Positions 34,501-46,218 of a stretch of 64,000 bases of DNA are shown here, one piece after another. The translations under genes and the position numbers were made by a program. Source of the stretch: Mya arenaria (Eukaryota; Mollusca; Bivalvia; Myida; Myidae); contig NC_069125.1 in assembly GCF_026914265.1 (NCBI RefSeq), forward strand, positions 71,316,046-71,380,045, in the 5' to 3' direction. The notes beneath the pieces were generated by a model. The model did not search any database and was not told the DNA's origin. It was given only the letters and a program-made list of their open reading frames with translations. The first letter of the stretch is position 1. Each line of letters opens with the position of its first letter.

Positions 34501-37500
34501 TCAGAACAACTTTGTAACTAAGGATGTCAAGCAGTGATACAGGCAGAACAACTTTGTAACTAAGGATGTCAAGCAGTGCTACACTCAGAACAACTTTGTA
34601 ACTAAGGATGTCAAGCAGTGCTACACTGAGAACATCTTTGTAACTAAGGATGTCAAGCAGTGCTACACTCAGAACAACTTTGTAACTAAGGATGTCAAGC
34701 AGTGCTACACTCAGAACAATTTTGTAACTAAGAAGGTCAAGCAGTGCTACACTCAGAACAACTTTGTAACTAAGAATGTCAAGCAGTGCTACACTAAGAA
34801 CAACTTTGTAACTAAGGATGTCAAGCAGTGCTACACGCAGAACAACTTTGTAACTAAGGATGTCAAGCAGTGCTACACTCAGAACAACTTTGTAACTAAG
34901 GATGTCAAGCAGTGCTACACTCAGAACAATTTTGTTACTAAGGATGTCAAGCAGTGCTACACTCAGAACAACTTTGTAACTAAGAATGTCAAGCAGTGCT
35001 ACACTAAGAACAACTTTGTAACTAAGGATGTCAAGCAGTGCTACACGCAGAACAACTTTGTAACTAAGGATGTCAAGCAGTGCTACACTCAGAACAACTT
35101 TGTTACTTAGGATGTCAAGCAGTGCTACACGCAGAACAACTTTGTAACTTAGGGTGTCAAGCAGTGCTACACTCAGAACAACTATGTTACTAAAGATGTC
35201 AAGCAGTACTTTGTAACTTAGGATGTCTAGCAGTGCTACAAGCAGAACAACTTTGCAATGTAACTAAGGATGTCAAGCAGTGCTACACGCATAACAACTT
35301 TGTAACTAAGAATGTCATGCAGTGCTGCACGCAGAACAACTATGTAACTAAGGATGTCAAGCAGTGTTACAAGCAGAACAACTATGTAACTATGGATGTC
35401 AAGCAGTGCTTCAATCAGAACAACTTTGTAACTAAGGATGTCAAGCAGTGCTACACTCAGAACAACTTTGTAACTAAGGATGTCTAGCAGTGCTACAATC
35501 AGAACAACTTGGTTACTAAGGATGTCAAGCAGTGCAACAGGCAGAACAACTTTGTAACTAAGGAGGTCAAGCAGTGCTACACTCAGAACAACATTGTAAC
35601 TAAGGATGTCAAGCAGTGCTACACTCAGAACAACTATGTAACTAAGGGTGTCAAGCAGTTCTACACTCAAAACAACTTTGTAACTATTGATGTCTAGCAG
35701 TGCTACACTCAGAACAACTTTGTAACTAAGGATGTCTAGCAGTGCTACACTCAAAACAACTTTGTTACTAAGGATGTCAAGCAGTGCTACACGCAGAACA
35801 ACTTTATAACTAATGATGTCAAGCAGTGCTACACTCAGAACAACTATGTAACTAAGGATGTCAAGCAGTGCTGCACGCAGAACAACTTGATAACTAATGA
35901 TGTCAAGCAGTGCTACACTCAGAACAACTATGTAACTAAGGATGTCAAGCAGTGTTGCACGCAGAACAACTTTATAACTTATGATGTGAAGCAGTGCTAC
36001 ACTCAGAACAACTATGTAACTAAGGATGTCAAGCACTGCTACACGCAGAACAACTTTATAACTAATGATGTCAAGCAGTGCTACACTCAGAACAACTATG
36101 TAACTAAGGATGTCAAGCAGTGCTGCACGCAGAACAACTTTATAACTAATGATGTCAAGCAGTGCTACACTCAGAACAACTATGTAACTAAGGATGTCAA
36201 GCAGTGCTGCACGCAGAACAACTTTATAACTAATGATGTCAAGCAGTGCTACACTCAGAACAACTATGTAACTAAGGATGTCAAGCACTGCTACACGCAG
36301 AACAACTTTATAACTAATGATGTCTAGCAGTGCTACACTCAGAACAACTTTGTAAATAAGGATGTCAAGCAGTGCTGCACTCAGAACAACTTTGTTACTA
36401 AGGATGTCAAGCAGTGCTACACGCAGAACAACTTTGTAACTAAGGATGTCAAACATAGCTACACGCAGAACAACTTTGTTACTAAGGATGTCAAGCAGTG
36501 CTACACTCAGAATAGCTTTGTAACTAAGGATGTCAAGCAGTGCTACACGCAGAAAAACTTTGTAACTAAGGATGTCAAACAGTGCTACACGCAGAACAAC
36601 TATGTAACTAAGGATGTCAAGCAATGCTACAATCAGAACAACTTTGTAACTAAGGATGTCAAGCAGTGCTTCACTCAGAACAACTTTGTAACTAAGGATG
36701 TTAAGCAGTGCTACACTCAGAACAACATTGTAACTTAGGATGTCAAGCAGTGCTACACTCAGAACAACTATGTAACTAAGGGTGTCAAGCAGTTCTACAC
36801 TCAGAACAACTTTGTAACTAAGGATGTCAAGCAGTGATATAGGCAGAACAACTTTGTAACTAAGGATGTCAAGCAGTACTGCACGCAGAACAACTTTGTA
36901 ACTAAGGATGTCTAGCAGTGCTACACTCAGAAGAACTATGTAACTAAGGATGTCAAGCAGTGTTGCACGCAGAACAACTTTATAACTAAGGATGTGAAGC
37001 AGTGCTACACTCAGAACAACTATGTAACTAAGGATGTCAAGCAGTGCTACACGCAGAACAACTTTATAACTAAGGATGTCAAGCAGTGCTACACTCAGAA
37101 CAACTATGTAACTAAGGATGTCAAGCAGTGCTGCACGCAGAACAACTTTATAACTAATGATATCAAGCAGTGCTACACTCAGAACAACTTTGTAAATAAG
37201 GATGTCAAACAGTGCTACACGCAGAACAACTTTGTTACTAAGGATGTCAAGCAGTGCTACACGCAGAACAACTATGTAACTAAGGATGTCAAACAGTGCT
37301 ACACTCAGAACAACTTTGTAACTAAGAATGTCAAGCAGTGCTACACTCAGAATAGCTTTGTAACTAAGGATGTCAAGCAGTGCTACACGCAGAACAACTT
37401 TGTAACTAAGGATGTCAAACAGTGCTACACTCAGAACAACTTTGAAACTAAGGATGTCAAGCAGTGCTGCACGCAGAACAACTTTGTAACTAAGGATGTC

Positions 37501-40500
37501 GAGCAGTGCTACACGCAGAACAACTTTATAACTAATGATGTCAAGCAGTGCTACACTCAGAACAACTATGTAACTAAGGATGTCAAGCAGTGCTGCACGC
37601 AGAACAACTTGATAACTAATGATGTCAAGCAGTGCTACACTCAGAACAACTATGTAACTAAGGATGTCAAGCAGTGCTGCACGCAGAACAACTTTATAAC
37701 TAATGATGTCAAGCAGTGCTACACTCAGAACAACTATGTAACTAAGGATGTCAAGCAGTGTTGCACGCAGAACAACTTTATAACTTATTATGTGAAGCAG
37801 TGCTTCACTCAGAACAACTATGTAACTAAGGATGTCAAGCACTGCTACACGCAGAACAACTTTATAACTAATGATGTCAAGCAGTGCTACACTCAGAACA
37901 ACTATGTAACTAAGGATGTCAAGCAGTGCTGCACGCAGAACAACTTTATAACTAATGATGTCTAGCAGTGCTACACTCAGAACAACTTTGTAAATAAGGA
38001 TGTCAAGCAGTGCTGCACTCAGAACAACTTTGTTACTAAGGATGTCAAGCAGTGCTACACGCAGAACAACTTTGTAACTAAGGATGTCAAACATAGCTAC
38101 ACGCAGAACAACTTTGTTACTAAGGATGTTAAGCAGTGCTACACTCAGAATAGCTTTGTAACTAAGGATGTCAAGCAGTGCTACACGCAGAAAAACTTTG
38201 TAACTAAGGATGTCAAACAGTGCTACACGCAGAACAACTATGTAACTAAGGATGTCAAGCAATGCTACAATCAGAACAACTTGGTAACTAAGGATGTCTA
38301 GCAGTGCAACAGGCAGAACAACTTTGTAACTAAGGATGTCAAGCAGTGCTTCACTCAGAACAACTATGTAACTAAGGATGTTAAGCAGTGCTACACTCAG
38401 AACAACATTGTAACTTAGGATGTCAAGCAGTGCTACACTCAGAACAACTATGTAACTAAGGATGTTAAGCAGTGCTACACTCAGAACAACATTGTAACTT
38501 AGGATGTCAAGCAGTGCTACACTCAGAACAACTATGTAACTAAGGGTGTCAAGCAGTTCTACACTCAGAACAACTTTGTAACTAAGGATGTCAAGCAGTG
38601 ATATAGGCAGAACAACTTTGTAACTAAGGATGTCAAGCGGTACTGCACGCAGAACAACTTTGTAACTAAGGATGTCTTGCAGTGCTACACTCAGAACAAC
38701 TTTGTTACTAAGGATGTCAAGCAGTGTTTCACTCAGAACAACTATTTAACTAAGGATGGCAAGCAGTGCTGCACGCAGAACAACTTTATAACTAAGGATG
38801 TCAAGCAGTGCTACACGCAGAACAACTATGTAACTAAGGATGTCTAGCAGTGCTGCACGCAGAACAACTTTATAACTAAGGATGTCAAGCAGTGCTACAC
38901 TCAGAACAACTATGTAACTAAGGATGTCAAGCAGTGCTGCACGCAGAACAACTTTGAAACTAAGGATGTCAAGCAGTGCTGCACGCAGAACAACTATGTA
39001 ACTAAGGATGTCAAGCAGTGCTACACTCAGAACAACTATGTAACTAAGGATGTCAAGCAGTGCTGCACGCAGAACAACTTTATAACTAATGATATCAAGC
39101 AGTGCTACACTCAGAACAACTTTGTAAATAAGGATGTCAAGCAGTGCTGCACTCAGAACAACTTTGTTACTAAGGATGTCAAGCAGTGCTACACGCAGAA
39201 CAACTATGTAACTAAGGATGTCAAACAGTGCTACACTCAGAACAACTTTGTAACTAAGAATGTCAAGCAGTGCTACACTCAGAATAGCTTTGTAACTAAG
39301 GATGTCAAGCAGTGCTACACGCAGAACAACTTTGTAACTAAGGATGTCAAACAGTGCTACACTCAGAACAACTTTGAAACTAAGGATGTCAAGCAGTGCT
39401 GCACGCAGAACAACTTTGTAACTAAGGATGTCAAGCAGTGCTTCACTCAGAACAACTTTGTAACTAAGACTGTCAAGCAGTGCTTCACTCAGAACAACTT
39501 TGTTACTAAGGATGTCAAGCAGTGCTTCACTCAGAACAACTTTGTTACTAAGGATGTCAAGCAGTGCTACACTCAGAAAAACTTTGTAACTAAGGGTGTC
39601 AAGCAGTGCTTCACTCAGAAAAACTTTGTAACTAAGGATGTCAAACAGTGCTACACTCAGAACAACTTTGTAACTAAGGATGTCTAGCAGTGCTGCAGGC
39701 AGAAAACAGAGTTTCTCAGAATATGTAGCTGAAGTACATGCAATACATACAGCTTTGATGATAGTATTTAAAAATGCATTTCGTCAACTTAAATATTAAC
39801 GATCAAACTGGTACTTTTCAATGAGCACATCCAAAACTCTGAAATAATTATTGTTATTTAATACAAAACCTTTATTCGCATAGAGGCTTTCGCCTGAGGG
39901 GTCATTAAAAATATCACCTAAAAGAACCGCCAAACGTCGACTGTTATGATCGACTTTTCCATCACAGTTACCTCTTCCAAACTCAAATATTTTTGATTTT
40001 ATTGGGTTATATAACTTATGAGGTTAATATTGTTTGAAGTCGGAACTGTTTTTTTTGTAATATTTTGTAATATTTAACTGGCCTTGTAATTTACTTGATC
40101 AATGATAAAAAAGAAAACTAAAACAATTTTGAATTTATTAAATATAAATGCTAGATTTAATTTGTATGTAGGAACATACACGCGGGCACTCTGATCGTAT
40201 TGTGTGTTGTCTTAAGCTATTTAGATTTTGAATTTACAGCGTTGAATTCTCATTTATTTGGTGATGATTTCTTGTCTGAAAATGGCATTAAAAGTCATGT
40301 CAAACTATAAAACAAGTGTTTCTGATCGCTGAAGGCGCAAAAAGCAACATTTGTTTTCGCAATATATGAGTAATGAGCATATCAAAACCAAGGTGTTACC
40401 TAATCGCATATAACAAAATTATGTGGTGTTTCTTGGTAAATTAAGAACAAAACAATTTAACGTTTAACAATAACTGTATATAAAAAAAATATTTTGCCTA

Positions 40501-43500
40501 GTCTACCCAATAAAACACTATAGATTATCAAATATTGCAAGAACATATCTTCCAAGGTCAGTCAAAATGCCGAGGTAACGAACATAATTCTTCAGACATA
40601 TTTCGAATATACAGAGTAGTAACACTTTTATTTGAAAGAATTAATTTCATTTTGTTTTCCTAAAACGACATGCTATTACAGAATGCATGTTTCAGAGGTG
40701 CCGTAGAGTTCAAAACACCTTTACATTAGAAAACCCAATTAAAATTTGAATTTGATTATCATTTAAAGCTGCACTCTCACAGATATACCATTTTTACAAC
40801 TTTTTTATTTTTTGTCTTGGAAAGAGCAAATTTTTGCGTCAATATCTGCAAACCAATGATATAAGATTGCTGACAAAAATACAGATCGTAGATTTTCATA
40901 TTTCCGTTCAAAAATTGATATTTTATGCCTTAAACCGTTACTAACAGTTTAAGAAAATGCATAAACAATCAATTTTTGAACTTTAATATAAAAATCTGCG
41001 ATCTTATTTTTTGTCAGCAGTCTTATATAACTGATTTCATGGATTTTCGCAAAAATTGGCTCGTTCCAAGACAAAAATAAAAAAAGTTGTCAAAACGTTC
41101 AATCTGTGAGAGTGCAGCTTTAAAGTGTGTTTTTTCATATCTTGTCAAGGGTCAACACGATATCAAAAGAAACTGGAGCTATTAGTGTATATCAATGAAA
41201 TTCGTGTAATAAGAAGAACTACCGGGGATGATATTTGCTCAATGTGTCCGGACGGACGGACGGGCGGGTGGCCCGACGGACAGAGCAATGTGATTCCTGT
41301 AAAGCTCCACCACCACGTGGTGGAGGTATGCTAAAAAATACCATCGATCCAGTTTAAGTGTAAAAATTCCAATCTTGCATAAGTTGAATACAGATTTAAT
41401 GAAAATGTGTCTTGTATTTATTGTCTTTAACATGCTCAAACGTCTTATCATGGCAATTTGTAAATTTTCATTTGAAGAATTTATGTTTATTGTTATGTTT
41501 ATTGTAAGTCTTCTTAAACGTGAGGTTTTAAAGAAAACATAAAGGTGATGAACTTAATCTGAACATCACTTGATGTATTGGGGCGGGTTTAAAGCAACTA
41601 TCATTAAGTAAATGTGCATATATTAGTAAAAAATGACAAATTCCACTTAAAATATATACTTGTTTATATGTAACTACTGCTGGAAAATAAACTTAATAAA
41701 CACAGTCATAGGTGTATATCACATGCAATGAAACTGCTTTAATTCGCTTTGTTCATAATGCATACATCGTGATTCAAAATGTCTTATATTTACATGACCA
41801 AAGATTTGAAATATACTTAGACTTTTCATTTACATTGCCTGCTTTGGGCTGTAAATCATATAAGTGGTAAATCTAAATACCTTAAAAATTGCGAACAGTT
41901 TATCGGTTTTATTACGTGATATTAATACACTTCGGTGCTTCTAAAAGTAAAAAAAAAATAGTTCAGCAGACTTCGCGATAGGACGCTTCAAAACCTCGAC
42001 ACGCTAATTATTTTGTTTCAAGTTAGGCTATAGGATGTAAGGCCTGCATACTTTTATAACCATATCTTGGAATTTACTATCGGCAGATCTACATAACATG
42101 TTTAACTTTTGACGAATTAATGCGCGCACGGGCGTATCAACCCCAGCGCTGTTAGAACTGCGGCAGTCAACGACCTAATTTACATTAACATTGACATCTA
42201 CATTATCTAGTTACCAATCTGCTCTAGTAGTTACGGAGATGCGTTCTGCATATTATATAGCTTGCTTAATTTAGCGCTGTAGTGGGTATTCATAATGTAT
42301 TGTGCGGTTAATATAGTTCAAATAAGCTGCTTTTTTGAGTAATTACGCACTTAAAATAATAGAAAACGCAAATATTTTAATATCGATAAGTTACAAAACG
42401 CAATATAAAAAGCAGAATACGCAACGAGTTTCAAAATGAAAGCGTACTGAATCTATTATCAAAATAAGTACATGTATATATCTGTGTTTAGATTTTAGCC
42501 GCGGCCGGGGAGTATATACTATCGGTTCAAAATAGAATCTGGGTCATCGGATTCGGACTGGCTTATTTCCCGGAATTTAAATTCGTTAAAACCCGGAAGA
42601 AAACATGAGTTATAATTGAAGATGCAATTCAACTCTCAAAGCGTAACATACAAAATCAAAGTGTTTTAAATAAAATTATAATCTTTCATGTTATCCCGGT
42701 GATTGTATTTCATTCATAAGTATATTTTCTATTTTAAAATAGTCTAAATCGGCTCTAACTTGATCATTTCAATTGAGATTGTTAGTATGTTCTTACACAA
42801 GAGAATTGGTTGTGTTGCACCAAACCATTAACTTGTGTAAGTACATACTAACAACCTTTTACGATTACTAAATGCATATCATACACTTTAACAATCCCAT
42901 GCCACGCATGGATAAAATGAACAGGTTTGTATCAGTGGCTTATCAATATGCATATACAACATGTTCAAGACTTTGTGCTGAAATTACTGAGAAATCTTCA
43001 CACACTTTCCGTTCCATTCGACATTACATGACTACACTCACAAAACGTAGCAGGCCGAACGCCGTTAAACGCTTTAAGCGCTTTAATCAGAAAACCTTTA
43101 GATTCTCAATCTGTTATACAAACAAGCCTGCGTGTGCAGTCTTTCATTTTCACATTTATTTTAAGTTAGTATTTTACTTTTTTTTGTTTCAAATCGCTTT
43201 TTGAACTATTATATATATATATATATATCATATTACATCAAAACAGTTGTTAATAGACCTTTAAGACCACCGACAAAGTAATATAATCTAGTATATATAG
43301 AATTCGTTATTCACCCTTAAACTGCAGAATTCGGTTAGGGCCATCGGCTGTGAATGTGATAGTACGATGATGAAAATGCGACAGTACAATGGCGATAATG
43401 ATAACATGACAGTACGATAATGATAACGCGACAGTATGATAATGATAACGTGACAGTACGATAATGATAACATGACAGTACGATAATGATAACGCGACAG

Positions 43501-46204
43501 TACGATAATGATAACGTGACAGTACGATAATGATAACACGACAGTACGATAATGATAACGCGACAGTACGATAATGATAACGTGACAGTACGATAATGAT
43601 AACGCGACAGTACGATAATGATAACGTGACAGAACGATAATGATAACGTGACAGTACGATCATGATAACCCGACAGTACGATAATGATAACACGACAGTA
43701 CGTTAATGATAACACGACAGTACAATAATGATAATAAAACAGTACGATAATGATAACGGGACAGTTCGATGGTGAAAATGCGACTATACAGTATTACACT
43801 GCGATAACGAAAACGCGATATCACGATATTACGCGACAGTACGATGGTGTAAACACGAAAGTATATCGCATTTTTCTTCATCATCGTACAGTCGATTTTT
43901 TTGCGTTTTCGTTAACTTACCATCGCGTTATGATCGGGTTATGATCATCGTACTATCGCGCTTTCGTTATCGTAGTCTTGTGATTTCGCGCTTTCATCAT
44001 GAAAGTATCACGCTTCAAATCAACATATTCACAGGCGATGGCCACAACTGAATTAAGTATTAAACATTTGAGGATAAACAATGTTTAATGGTTGTCTAAT
44101 ACGTATTTCATTTTGGGTTTATCTGATGAGGTTACTACCCGATGTGCCATTTTACTGGCATGCCAATTGTTAAAAGGAACACATTGCGTTGGTGTAAACA
44201 CAATTTGGTGGGCATCAACTTTAAAGAAATGGGAGTAGCTTATATTCGGTGTCCATATCAAACAAAAGTATTAAAGTATATACATTTATTTAAACTATAC
44301 TTACTGTAGTGGACAACTATGCTGTGTGCAAATTTACTGCTTGTTTTAAATAAATTTCTTAAATATTGAAGGTGAGTACAACCGTGACCTTGACTCTGCG
44401 TCCTTGCTGTACGGCTCTCGCACGTACTACCATGACAACAACGCCAGCGCCATTGCCTACTTCGAGGTATCTGACAACACAACAGCGCATAAACATGTCT
44501 CCAAACATGTCATCAAGAACTTCAAACAGGTTAAATTTCAATGTTTTGTTATTGTTGTTGTTGTGTCTTGCCAGTTAATTTGTGATTTTCAAAATGACAA
44601 AAAGTGTTCTCTTTTTACATGTATATTAACATTTTAGATGAAAATGTACACAATTGTTGGAAAGACTTGCACGACTGAAGATCTTCAAAACAAGATGCCC
44701 CCAGCCTGTATTCCTGGTGGGCATTTCAAGTTATCTTTACTACAAAATACCTCAATTAATGATTAACTTATAAAAGGAAAGGCTTTCTTTGCATACATTT
44801 TTCATGTATAATGCTTAATCAAATAACTACTACGATATATTCACACAAGCCCTCGTATATTCTACAGAAATCATTGACGTTTTTTTTTTTCACTTCAATG
44901 CACAAACAGTAGAAATCATTAATTACACTGATACGTCACGTCTGTTATTAGTCATGCACCATTTCATAATCTAATACATGCAGCTTATAATCGATCTCAA
45001 TTCAGACGATGCTACGAGTTTTGGTCACCACATGTATCCAGGAGGTGTGAGCGTTGACACGTGGTTTTGGAAAGACTCGTCCTCTGGTGCCAGTGTGAGG
45101 TTAGGCGTCTCCTCTGACAGGTGTCTGCCCATTACAGAGTCCAATCTCTCCAGTGGCCCAGGTATGCATTCGATAGCATTCGCATGTATAAGTATTATGA
45201 ACACAATCTACATATTCAGCCAATCAAATTGCAGATAGGCAATTATTAAGTTCTAGGCTTAATAAATAAGTATTTCAACTTTCGCGGGAGGTCCGCCTTC
45301 TACAACTCGTCAGATACGCATTCCCTGTGTCAGATTTTGCGTTGTAACCAATGTGGTTGTTAGCTAAGTCAATTTGATGACCTAAGTAAATTCTTAGTTA
45401 TTAAGAAGGGCTCGCTCGCTACGCTCCCACCGGCCATTCTTAATGGTATTCTTTTACTACATGTAATCTACCTATTGAACAGTTTTAGCTATCTTGTATT
45501 CATTTAAAACATGGAGATACTATTACTCAATATCATGCACATTTTTTTCTTGAAATGTTCATTTTTAAAAGCCATGTCGTTACAAATGAACTCTTTATAT
45601 ATAACTGAATTTCAAGATGGACGAATTTCAAGATGGACGAATTTTAATTATTATTAATATATACCGTGGAACCCTAGGTGTTTGTAACTAAAATTTCGAA
45701 ATCACTTTTTGTTCGAAATTATTCGTTATACTTATAACATATTTATAATATTAACACTTATTGATAACACATCTCGTTTCAAATGTTTACAAAAGAAGCT
45801 TTTGCATGTGTTTAATCGTCTTCGGTATTTGTTGTATGGGCTCAGAATTGTTAACAAAGTCATGTTCGAAATTTACTTCAAAACTTGGAACACAGTCAAC
45901 GTTATTTTTTCTAAAGATTATTATTACGACCCGATACTGTCTTGCTCGTCGAAAGAAAATCAAGTTTGACGAAGCGCACATGGTTCCATTTTACGACGTG
46001 AAATTTGTAAACTAATGTTATGGGACTTAATGGGACTTAATGCAATTTTATAAATTGACAATACACTAAGCCAAATTTATTCGTGATAGTAACACCGACG
46101 ATATATATATTTCAGATTACATACTGCGGACGAGCTTGTATCAGAATGTGACAACGGGAATACGCGATCCGATGGCATTTTTTGTACCAACTTTCTGTAC
46201 TTAG
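28452..46204 (+). CDS. Ependymin-related secreted glycoprotein, five exons
   Basis: Exons 28452-28554, 44372-44529, 44638-44716, 45006-45161 and 46116-46201 plus stop TAG join in frame to 194 residues. A Met directly before (28449) is an alternative start. Residues 1-17 form a signal peptide (KILLLVGVVLLEGSFA) and the mature chain begins KPCC. Conserved ependymin landmarks follow: the N-terminal PCC...W, LDSASLLYGSRTYYHD, a KTC...PPACIPDD segment, the DTW block, DRCLPITES, and a C-terminal GIRDPMAFFVPTFC. Cysteines are at 20, 21, 98, 111, 153 and 193. N-glycosylation sequons are at NAS, NTT, NLS and NVT. Ependymin-related proteins are secreted, calcium-sensitive lipid-binding-fold proteins linked to extracellular matrix and regeneration in invertebrates. 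The exon 3-4 junction was chosen because it alone keeps phase and restores ACIPDD. Intron 1 is about 15.8 kb, mostly repeats. Confidence 0.95.
28860..31740. other. Intron 1 of the ependymin-like gene, left part
   Basis: AT-rich intronic DNA without recognised exons, RNA genes or repeats. Confidence 0.5.
31745..31830. repeat. Short 27-28-bp tandem repeat
   Basis: About three copies of a unit containing ACGTCCTGTAAACTACATT and CCACAG. Confidence 0.8.
32524..32587. repeat. Perfect 19-bp inverted repeat inside the transposon
   Basis: Arms 32524-32542 and 32569-32587 are exact reverse complements (AGAACGCCGAGCGACGGCG), loop 26 bases. Confidence 0.9.
33215..33280. repeat. 20-bp inverted repeat inside the transposon
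   Basis: Arms 33215-33234 and 33261-33280 match at 19 of 20 positions (GCGAAAAGGTTCT core), loop 26 bases. Confidence 0.85.
33540..39720. repeat. 6.2 kb satellite of 42-bp monomers in ependymin intron 1
   Basis: About 147 head-to-tail 42-bp monomers with GTAACTAAGGATGTCAAGC, AGTGCTACACTCAG and AACAACTTT. An 84-bp dimer pattern (TTTATAACTAATGATG alternating with TATGTAACTAAGGATG) dominates several blocks, and a longer period of 1638 bp (39 monomers) and others of 840 and 1932 bp are visible. Left-edge monomers (33600-33790) are diverged (GTTACC...GAACGTGTAGCA). A similar degenerate monomer at about 32305-32360 lies left of the Harbinger-like insertion. A minus-strand ORF of 1008 codons (35236-38262) exists only as a run of 14-residue Leu/Val/Ile-rich repeats; not called as a gene. 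Confidence 0.97.
39721..40761. other. Intron 1 DNA, nothing recognised
   Basis: AT-rich unique-looking sequence right of the satellite. Confidence 0.5.
40762..41124. mobile_element. 363-bp palindromic MITE with TTTAAAGCTGCACTCTCACAG ends
   Basis: The left end starts TTTAAAGCTGCACTCTCACA and the right end is its exact reverse complement. Inner segments also pair (GTCTTGGAA with TTCCAAGAC, CAAAAATTGAT with ATCAATTTTTG, GCTGACAAAAA with TTTTTGTCAGC), so the whole element folds back. The ends include TTAA, consistent with a TTAA-targeting (piggyBac-like) MITE, but the duplication and the inverted repeat cannot be separated here. No coding. Confidence 0.8.
41125..42779. other. Intron 1 DNA, nothing recognised
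   Basis: AT-rich. A short GC patch near 41240-41325 contains a CCACCACGTGGTGG palindrome, probably an end of an old repeat. Confidence 0.5.
42780..42858. repeat. Imperfect hairpin, about 26-bp arms
   Basis: TTGTTAGTATGTTCTTACAC at the left pairs with GTGTAAGTACATACTAACAA at the right with one mismatch, and pairing continues weakly inward. Confidence 0.8.
43350..43990. repeat. 22-bp minisatellite in ependymin intron 1
   Basis: About 17 regular copies (43379-43764) of ACAGTACGATAATGATAACG plus two bases that alternate CG/TG, with degenerate copies on both sides. Each copy holds a TGATAA (GATA-factor type) sequence. It ends about 380 bp before exon 2. Confidence 0.95.
44372..44529 (+). CDS. 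Ependymin-like exon 2
   Basis: After acceptor TATTGAAG. Encodes residues 35-87 including LLYGSRTYYHD and two sequons. Ends CAG at GTTAAA (phase 0). Confidence 0.92.
44638..44716 (+). CDS. Ependymin-like exon 3
   Basis: After acceptor AACATTTTAG. Encodes residues 88-113 with Cys98 and Cys111. Ends CCTG at the GTGGGC donor (phase 1). Confidence 0.9.
45006..45161 (+). CDS. Ependymin-like exon 4
   Basis: Acceptor CTCAATTCAG. Its two leading bases complete Asp114. An upstream acceptor (ATGCAG, 44983) gives the wrong phase. Encodes HHMYPGGVSVDTW and DRCLPITES. Ends at GTATGC (phase 1). Confidence 0.88.
45162..46115. other. Ependymin intron 4
   Basis: AT-rich intron of 954 bp. A patch at about 45280-45470 with GGGCTCGCTCGCTACGCTCC looks like a dispersed repeat; a related GGGAGCGAGCGAGCG segment lies downstream of the gene near 46540. 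Confidence 0.6.
46116..46204 (+). CDS. Ependymin-like exon 5 and stop
   Basis: Acceptor TATATATTTCAG. Encodes DYILRTSLYQNVTTG and the conserved C-terminus ending FCT, then TAG. Confidence 0.93.
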
Positions 46205-46212
46205 TGACTGGA

Positions 46213-46218
46213 AATAAA
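46213..46218 (+). terminator. AATAAA polyadenylation signal of the ependymin-like gene
   Basis: AATAAA lies only 8 bases after the stop codon, implying a 3' UTR of a few tens of bases if used. Confidence 0.55.

Noticed and set aside
33758..38262. Plus- and minus-strand ORFs in the 42-bp satellite as genes
   Set aside because: Period 42 is 3n. Both strands give long frames from the same monomers, so length is not evidence of coding.
33540..39720. CRISPR-like array
   Set aside because: Units are contiguous repeats without unique spacers, and the genome is eukaryotic.
43307..43715. Overlapping minus-strand ORFs of 83-128 codons in the 22-bp array
   Set aside because: Three frames are open at once because the 22-bp repeat cycles through frames without stop codons; a pure repeat artefact.
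44978..45005. Earlier acceptor for ependymin exon 4 (after ATGCAG)
   Set aside because: It keeps the downstream frame only from phase 0, while exon 3 ends in phase 1. The acceptor at 45005 keeps phase and the family motif.
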